Positions 8,801 through 17,800 of a stretch of 64,000 nucleotides of DNA are shown in pieces. Each line of letters opens with the position of its first letter. Positions within the stretch are counted from its first letter, which is position 1. Source of the stretch: Bacillota bacterium (lineage in GTDB: Bacteria; Bacillota; Clostridia; Christensenellales; Aristaeellaceae); the NCBI GenBank assembly GCA_023404345.1, contig JAEYCB010000036.1:1-64000 (forward strand). The letters are read 5' to 3'. The notes beneath the pieces are model-generated. The model did not search any database and was not told the DNA's origin. It was given only the letters and a program-made list of their open reading frames with translations. The position numbers and the translations under genes were made by a program.

Positions 8801-11800
8801 CAGCCCGGCACCTATACCGTCAGCGAAAACAGTCTGCCTGCAAACACCGAAAAAATCACGGGCGAAGTCAATAACGCCGATGACAAGACCCTTTCGCTGG
8901 AGGCCGGCGGCCAGGAAACGGCGGGCTTTTATAACCGCGAATGCCTTGGCGGCATTACCATTACCAAAAAAGGCCGCAAAACCGGCGCAAGCGACGCCCT
9001 GCTTGCCGGAGCGGAATTTACGCTCTATCAGGGAGAGCAGGAGGTAGCCAAAGGCACGACGGACGACAGCGGCCACCTTCGCTTTGACCGCCTGCCCTAC
9101 GGTGAGTATACCGTCAGGGAAACGGGCGTGCCCGAAGGCTATGTGGATGAAAAGTATCAGGAAACCGTGACCATCAGCGCTGACCGGAGCGAATACAGCC
9201 TGGAAGCCGTCAACAGCTACAACCTGGCCCCCGTAATCCTGCAAAAGCAGATGTACAACGGGATTGACTATGTAAACGTCGATCAGTACAACTATGCCGA
9301 ATTTAATGGCTGCTTTGCGATTGAACAGCAAACCGGCGATGATGGCCCGTGGACGGCGGTGGAGGGCAAGGAAGGCCTGTCTCTGAGTTCGGCGGGGCAG
9401 ATTCTGGCCGTTCTTCCTGTGTATGACGATGCCGGGCAGGTGATTTCCTACCGTTTCAGGGAAACGCTCCCCATGGGCTGGCATGATCCGGGCAATGCGT
9501 CGGCTGCGGAAATGTGGTCGGAGCCGTTCCAACTGGTGGATGTGCTGGGCAACCCCACCAATACCGCCAAACGGATCACGATGAAGAACGACCGCAACGG
9601 CAGCCTTGCGCTGAAAAAGCAGTTCTACCGCATGGGCTTGAACGGCAGCTACGCAGGGCAGCCCGCGCGGCAAGCCACCTTCACCCTGTACCGAAAGACG
9701 GGGGATGGGGCGGCAGAGCTGGTAAAAACGGAAACCTTCACCGGGACCACGGCGTTTGTGGACCTGCTGCGCACGGATAGCAGCGGAAATGCGTACCAGT
9801 ACTATCTGGTGGAAACGCCGGTTGACGGCTATGCGGCGGATCTGTCCGGCACGGTTTCGCTTGATTTGAGCGGAGAAATCGTTCCGGCCTGGGGCCCCTA
9901 TACGTTTGCCGCCGAGGGACATGCCCCCGCGAAGCTGCACCAGTCCGCGGTGGTTTCCAACTATGCGACGGCCCTGCCCGTCGTGGTCAAAAAGGCGGAC
10001 AGCGTCACGGGCGCCTTTGTTTCCGGCGCGGCCTTTGAGGTATATGAATACAATGGGGGAACCGATGGTCAGCTGGCCGTCGTCGCAACCCCCATCCCAT
10101 CCGCTGACGGCAGCGTGGTCTACCTTGAGGGCGGCAGGCAGTACATCGTCAGGGAAAGCACCGTGCCCCAAGGCTACACGGATGTGACCGGGAACGCCGT
10201 GATCGACCTGAGCCAGTATACCTCTCTGGAGCAGGCAAAGACGTATAAGCCCATCACCATCACCCTGAAAAACCGGCCCGATCCAAGGCTGAACGTGGTC
10301 AAGAGCCTCACCGGCAGCGAAAATCCCGATCAGCCGAAGGTGCTGACCGGCGTGACATTTGAGGTTTTCCAAAAGACGGAGACGGAGGCTTTTGAGCCTG
10401 TACAGGGCTATGACGGTAAGCCGCTCACCCTCTCATCCGGGACGGCGAAGCAGCTCCCGGCCGGTACGTACTACCTCAGGGAGATCATTCCGCAGGGCAA
10501 TCCCAATCAGATTCTGGACCCCAACCGGTATCCCGATAAATATGCGGGCAAGGGGGAGCAGGCGGGCGACGCCTTCTACTTTGGCCCCGTAGAGGTGAAG
10601 GAGGCGACGGACCAGAGCACCCTGACCATGAACTTCCCCGTCAATAACCTCTCCAGCCTCGGCGCGGTGCAGGTGATCAAGTTTGCGCTGGGTGAGGACG
10701 GAAAAAAGACCCCGCTGGAAGGGGCGCAGCTTTCCATCTATCAGGAGGGGAAACTCGAGGCCCTGCAAACCAGAACCAGCGCCGCTGAAACCGGTCTGGT
10801 AACGTTTGCGGACCTGCCCATCTATGATGACAGCGGCAATAAAATCACCTATACCATCCGTGAAACTACCGCGCCCGAAGGCTATACCCTCGCGCAGGAG
10901 GCGCTGACCGTCACCCTCGAGCCGGGAAAAACCGTTGTGGAAAACTTAGACGGCCCGATCGAAATGGTCAACCTGCCCAAGATGTCCTTTGAGGTTACCA
11001 AGGTGTTCCGCAACATCTGGGAGCATTCGTTTACGAAAAAGGATTATCTCATGCCCGGCGCACAGATTGCGCTGTATGAAAAGCAGGCGGATGGGTCCTA
11101 CGGGTTTCGGGAAATGCTGGCCACCGATGACATGGGCGTGGTCCTTTTCACCGGTCTGGACCAGAAAACCGAATACGTGGCCGTCGAATATGACATTCCC
11201 GATCTGCACCAGTACGCCTATCTGGAGCCGTCAAACGGGAAGGCATATCTTGCGTCGGAATATCCCGACGACCCGCCGCTGACCCTGACGGCTGCGGATA
11301 TGAACAAATATTACTATGTGACCAAACCGGAAAACGCAGGCAATCCTGTTCTGATGCACTCGGACACGCTGACCAATGTGGAGCACTGGGCGCAGCTGCA
11401 AATCGAAAAGTTTGTGATCGACGACCCGGACGACCCCGACGCGCCGGAAGGCACGCAGGCAACCAGAAGAAACATCAACAACGCGGATTTTGACCTGTAC
11501 ATGCAGGAGCTTGCGGAGGGCACCTCTTCTGGTGAACTCACATTTGACAGCGGCAACCTTTCCCAATACACCCTCGTGGGCAGCTACACAACCGGCACGC
11601 TGTACAACGCCCTTGGCCAGCGGCAGGACGGCTGGTTTGGCACCGATATCCTCAAGGTGGCCGACCACGTGGTCTACTGGCTGGTGGAACGGACCAGCGG
11701 CACCAGCGCAAAGATCAATCCCCAGAACCAGATCATCCTCATCAGACGTGAAGGCACCAACTATACCAACGCTTCGCCTGCCATCCAAAACCCGCAGGTC

Positions 11801-14800
11801 ACCTGCACGCAGGTCTTTATCTATCAGCAGGACCGCATGACGCAGGAACATGTGCAAAACCTGCCGGCTTACGGCGGCGGAGGCGATATGTTCTCCACGG
11901 TGCGCATCGTCAAATGGGCAGGCTCGGTGGATGCGGCCGGCAACCGCGTGGAAACGTATACCCCGCTTGGCAACGCTGCCTTCAGCCTGTATCTGGTCCA
12001 TAAAGACGGCGATCACGTGGCCCTGCTGGATACCATGACCACCGGTCTGGACAACGACCTTTCCAGCGAGGGGGAGGGCCTTAGCGCATGGGCGTCCTCA
12101 CAGGCATTCAGCTTTAACACGCTTAAGGATGCCTATGAAAAGGAAAACAGGCCGGACGTGGAGCAGGATATCCTCTGGACGGACGATCAGGGCAACGGCT
12201 ATGTCCGCGTGCAGCTGGTGGAAACCGGGGCTCCCGCGGGCTACGACAATCCCGCGGGCGGCTATGGAATGATCCTGTACTTCAGGCATGAGGCGGGCAA
12301 GAGCACCGAAGTCTTTAATGATGCCTTCTACGTCAAGGATACGGACGGAGACCAGCCCGCGGCGGACCCGGGCGCATGGGCGCTCTACCCCACGGAGGAA
12401 ACGGGCCCGGGCACGTACCGCTCCATCGAAGGCGTTACGGAAAGCACGGGCCAGTACCGCATCGTCAACTGGCCGGTGGACAATTTCTCCGTTACGGTGC
12501 GCAAATACGGCTATGCCGTCAATGAGCAGACCGTGGGCATGACCAGCACCCAGCTGGACGAATACTTCCTCACCGCCCGCGGACGCACGCCGCTGGAAGT
12601 GACGATGAAGCTGCAGCGGTATTCCGGCGGCGCATGGAAGGATTATGCTTATCCCAGCTATTCCAAATCCACCGCCACCTTCACCACGACGGGCGGCTAC
12701 TTTGCCTTCCCCAAGGGGCTGGGCATCGGGCGGTACCGCATCATCGAAACCGAGGCAAACAGCGCTTATGAAAACATCTATGACGGCGCTGCCCTCACCG
12801 GCGATGATTACTACAACACCCGCGCCTACTACTTCCAGGTGACGCATAAAAACGTGCAGATCACCATGTACAATCCGCAAAAGCGCACCCTTTCGCTGCG
12901 CAAGACGGACACCGACGGCGCGGGTCTGGCCGGGGCAACGTTCACGCTTACCCCCAAGACGGGTACGCCGCTGACGGCTGTGACCGGGCAGGATGGAAGC
13001 GCAACCTTCTCCCGCATCGGCACCGGGGTCTATAAACTGGCGGAAACCGTGGCCGCGCCGGGACATTCCAGAGAATACCTCAATCATTACCTCCGGTCCG
13101 CCTATGCAACCGGCTACCAGTACGGCACCTACCGTCTGGCGGATTTTGCGTCCAAAGGCATCTTCCTGGGCTTTGAAACCGAACGCAGGGGCGATCAGAT
13201 GGTCGTGAGCAACGTCGTGGACCTGCAGGACTACGGTGTGAAGAGCCTGACGCTTTCTATCACCGATCCCCGCCTGTGCAGCCTGAAGATTCTGAAAACG
13301 GACAGCATCGAAACGGGCAAAGGGCTTGCTGGCGCGGTGATGCACGTGGAGTACAAGCCGTTTGCCCAGTGGAGCGGGGCGGAAACCGCGACCGATGCGG
13401 GCTGGACCACCGTGGACGCCGCTTACACGACTGGCAAAGACGGCACGGTGACCGTTCCAAACCTTCAGCCCGGCATCTATAAGGTGACGGAGACAAAGGC
13501 GCCGGACGGATACGATCTGTCCGGCGGGGCGCAGTATATCGTGCTGACCGGCGGCCTTCAAAAGACCGTGACACTGGCTGGGAAAAAGCTTGAAAACGAT
13601 CAGCCCCTTACCTTCCGCAACGCCAAAAAGGTTGCGCTGACTGTGGAAAAGAAAATCAGGACCGGAACGCTCACCGTCCAGGACGACCACCGCTTCACCT
13701 TTGAGCTCTATGCTTCCGACAAGGTGACCAAGCTGGGGAGCCAAACGGTGACGGTACCCGATGGCGCCGCCGATGATTATGTCGTCACAACTTCCTTTGA
13801 CGGGCTGAGCCAGGGGCAGACCTATTACCTCAGGGAAATTTCCGCTATCGAGGACTTTGCCCTCACCGCCATGGAGGGTTCCGGCGGCATGGCCGTTTCC
13901 CAGGACGGTGACTTCTACCGCTTCACCGTGCCTGTATCCAACGCCGGCATCACCGTCACGGCAACCAACACCTATCTCTTTTCCAGAGTGACCATCCTCA
14001 AGGTCAACGCAAAGGACGGACGGCCGCTCAGTGGCGCCGCCTTCAAGGCCTACCGCATGAGCGGCGGAATCCCCATAAGCACTCACACCGGCGAATGGAC
14101 CTACATCGCCGACGGCGAATACAGCGTGCTCCTGCCGCTTACCAGCGCTGCAGGCAATACCTTCCGCATTCAGGAGTTCAGTGCGCCCGCCGGCTACCGC
14201 AACGACCATCCCTACGCGGATGTGACCGTTCTCCCCGGCGATTCGCGCGTGCACGGCACGTTTGACAGCCAGAGCATGACGGGCGGCACCACTGCCCAGA
14301 ACGATGCCGCCATGCTCAAAGAGCTCATCTATCCCAACTATCAGGGTTCTGTTATCGAAATCGTCAAATACGGCAACACAAAGGAGAGTGCGGCGGCCGC
14401 CCCGCTTGCGGGCGCGACCTTCACCCTCTATACCCTGGACGCCAGCCAGACCTGGCAGGTCGTAAGCCATGAAACCACCGACGCACAGGGCCGCATCAGC
14501 TTTACCGTGGAAAGCGGCAAGGCGTATGCGGTGGTGGAAAGCGACGTGCCCGCCGGCTATGCCGGCCTGCAGGGCCTCTACATCGGCGAATCCAAAATGC
14601 CGGTCCAGACCGTCGGCGGCCTCGAATACCATTTGATCAACGACGGAAACCCGCTCAAGGTATCCACCACCTATACCTGCAAGGCCTATAACAGGCCATG
14701 GGTAGAGCTGGAAATCCACAAGCAGGACATCAGTGGCCTTACGATCCCCACCGCCCTTGTGAATGTGTACGAGGTTCCCGATGATACGCCTGCCAGGCTG

Positions 14801-17800
14801 ACGCAGCAGCAGGTAGCCCAGCTTATGCAGGCGCACACGCCGCTGCTCAGCGGGGTGAAGGTGCAAACGCCCGGCGCGCAGGGCGGGTATAGCTATGCCA
14901 ACAAGAGCACCAATACCGCGCTTGGGCAGAGCATCGTCAGCGGCAGAACGTATCTTGTGGTGGAAACGGAATCCAGCATGACGCAGCTGCGCGATAACAA
15001 CCGCGTGGTGTGGTATGTGGTGCACAGCGTGCCCGCAGGCGCCACGGACAAGCAGGTCGTCAAGCTGAAAAACATCGCGGGCAGCGCTTCGCAGACGCTG
15101 AAAAAAACCACCGCTACCACGCAGCTGGAAAGCCTGCTGACCCATGCCGCCACGCTGGAATACACCCTCACCCCCAGCGTGAGCAACACCTATCCGCTGG
15201 ACAGCTATGTGCTTGAGGAGCTGGGCCTGACCGCCTACAACGGAGCGGCAGAGCTGGATTTCGGCGCTTATCTCAAGGACAAGTATTCCATTACCCAGAT
15301 CACGGTGGGGCCGGCTTCGCATGATACCAGCGCCTACTGGGATGCGTCCGCCGCCGGCATACAGGCAAACGTGGCGTTTTACGGCTTTGACGGCGCGCTG
15401 CTCCTAAGCCGCAGCGTGAATATCTCCTCCGCCGCGCAGACCGTGCGGCTGGAAGGCGCAGCAAAGGCAAAGTACGTGAAGGTGTCCTACGAATGCCCGG
15501 CCTTTAAGCAGGCCACAGGCTATGCGCTGGGCCAGAGCTTTGCGCCCGGCGAGGTGAAGGTGCGCATTGCGCTGGACCAGCAGACGGGCGGCGAGGACGT
15601 ACAGGCCATTACCAAAGTAAACAATACGGCCCGCACCATCATGACCTATCGCCCCTGGGACAACAAGGGCGTGCAAAAGGGCGAGCAGGACCGGAAAATG
15701 GACACCGCAGCGGCAACCAACCTGTTTGGCGAGCTGAAAACGGCAAAGCTCAGCGTTGCGTGCACGGCGGACAAAGGAACCATATCCCTTGACGGAGACG
15801 TGGTAACCTATACCATCACCCTCACCAACGACGCATCCGCCGGTGCGCCCATGGTCAATCCCTTCCTGGTGGACCTTTTGCCCCAGGGCATGCTCCTCAG
15901 CGGCGTGAACGGAAACGTTCAGCTCACGGACGCCCCGGCGGGCATTACACTGGAAAACGCGCGCTCAAATACCAGCGATGGGGAAACGGCCCTGTTTGTG
16001 TTCCTCAGCGGTTCGCTTAAACCGGGCGAAAGCGTGAAGCTCACGCTTCAGGTAAAATCCACCAGCGCAGTGGCCACCCATGGCGCGGATGTCAACAACC
16101 ATGTCATTGCAGGCAACCGTGAAAAAGGCGTGCAAAGCAAGGATAACCCCCGCTCCACTTCCTGGAAAACGGCGGATGGAACGTGGCCCCCGCCGCTGGA
16201 GGGCGCGCTGACCACGCTGGATGGCACCGAAAGGCTGACGGCCCTTCGGACCATGCTGGACGACATGGCGGGCTTCGGTTACATATCGGCCATGGCAAAG
16301 GTGGCCTGGACGGCCTCGTCGGATGCCGCAGTGCTCAAGATGGCCCGCGGCGACAGGTCCGCCGCCATCGGCTTCACGTCCAACAGGCTGTCCACGGTAA
16401 ACAACAATGGCTACATGGACTACCGGCTGATTCTGACCAACCTGTCCGCCAATTACCACTATACCGATGTAACGCTGCTGGATATTCTGCCCGCCAAGGG
16501 CGATGCCACCTATGCCGGCACCTCCAGAGGCAGCATATGGGGCATGCAGTTTGGCAGCGTAACGGACGTTACGCACATTGACAGCACGGGCGCAGGCAGC
16601 GCGGTTGATGATTACAGGGTTTACTATTATAACAAACCCATCAGCGATGCCAGAACGGTTTATGATGCGGTTGACGAGCTGAAATATGACGCTGCGTCGT
16701 TTCCCGCCGGCTGGAGCACCAGCCCGGGCAGCACGGTTACGGCCATTGCGGTTGCGGTGCACAAAGACAAATCGGTCGCGCTTGCCTCGCGCGAAAGCTA
16801 TGTTGTCCAGTACCGTATGAACGTGGGCCAGCTTTCCCCGCAGGAGCTGCAAAGCCGCGCATGGCAAAACACGGTCAATGACTTTGTGTGCCACTTCTCC
16901 CACTACATCGAGGGCACGGAAGCCGGCCAGGGCATTGACAGCGCGACCCCCGTGCAGCCGCTGAGCTCCAATTCCGTTTCCGCCACCATCCTGCCCGAGC
17001 CGGTCAAGGTGGGCGGCCACGTCTGGATTGACAAAAATGCCAACGGCGTATGGGAAAACGGGGAGTCGGTGGCGGATCTTGCCGGGGATGCCATCGTGAA
17101 CAAGCTGCTCAACTGGATTGAAATCAGGTTGAACAGCTTTGAGGGAACGTCCACAAGCGCCAGCGCCACCACCAACTACGTAAAGGGCGCGGGCTGGACC
17201 AGCGACGCCAATTATGTCTTTACCGGCCTCGACTCCGCCGATCCCAAGGGCGGCGCGAAAGAGAGCGATCTTTACAGCGGCAAGGGTCAGAACAATCTCC
17301 TCAATCCCATCTGGCTGAAGGGCAGCGCACCCAAAACGTACAACCTTGCCGTCACGCTCCCGAAAGAAAGCGGTGTGAACGCGCAGGTAACCTCCCTTGG
17401 CAAAACGACGGGCTATTCCCGCGATCCGGCCACGCTGGTTTCAGGCGGCTCCCACGCGGATGAGACCTGCGACAACAACTTCATCAAGGCGTCCGAAAGA
17501 AGCTTTGTATCGGAACGCTTCTACCTTTACGCCACCAGCGGCATCTTTGACAACTCCAAGGACATCGGCCTCACCCTTGGCCGCAGCGTGTCCCTGCTCA
17601 AAAAGGACGCCATAAGCGGCGCTCCCGTGGCAGACGCGCAGTTCAACCTCTACGGCCCCTTCGCCAGCGTTCAGGACGCTCAGGCCGCCACGCTTGACGA
17701 TTCCGCGCTGCTCAAGACCGTTACGACGGACGATCAGGGCGCGGCCTCCTTCGGAACGCTCAACTGGTATCAGGTCTACGTCATCGAGGAAGCCGCCGCC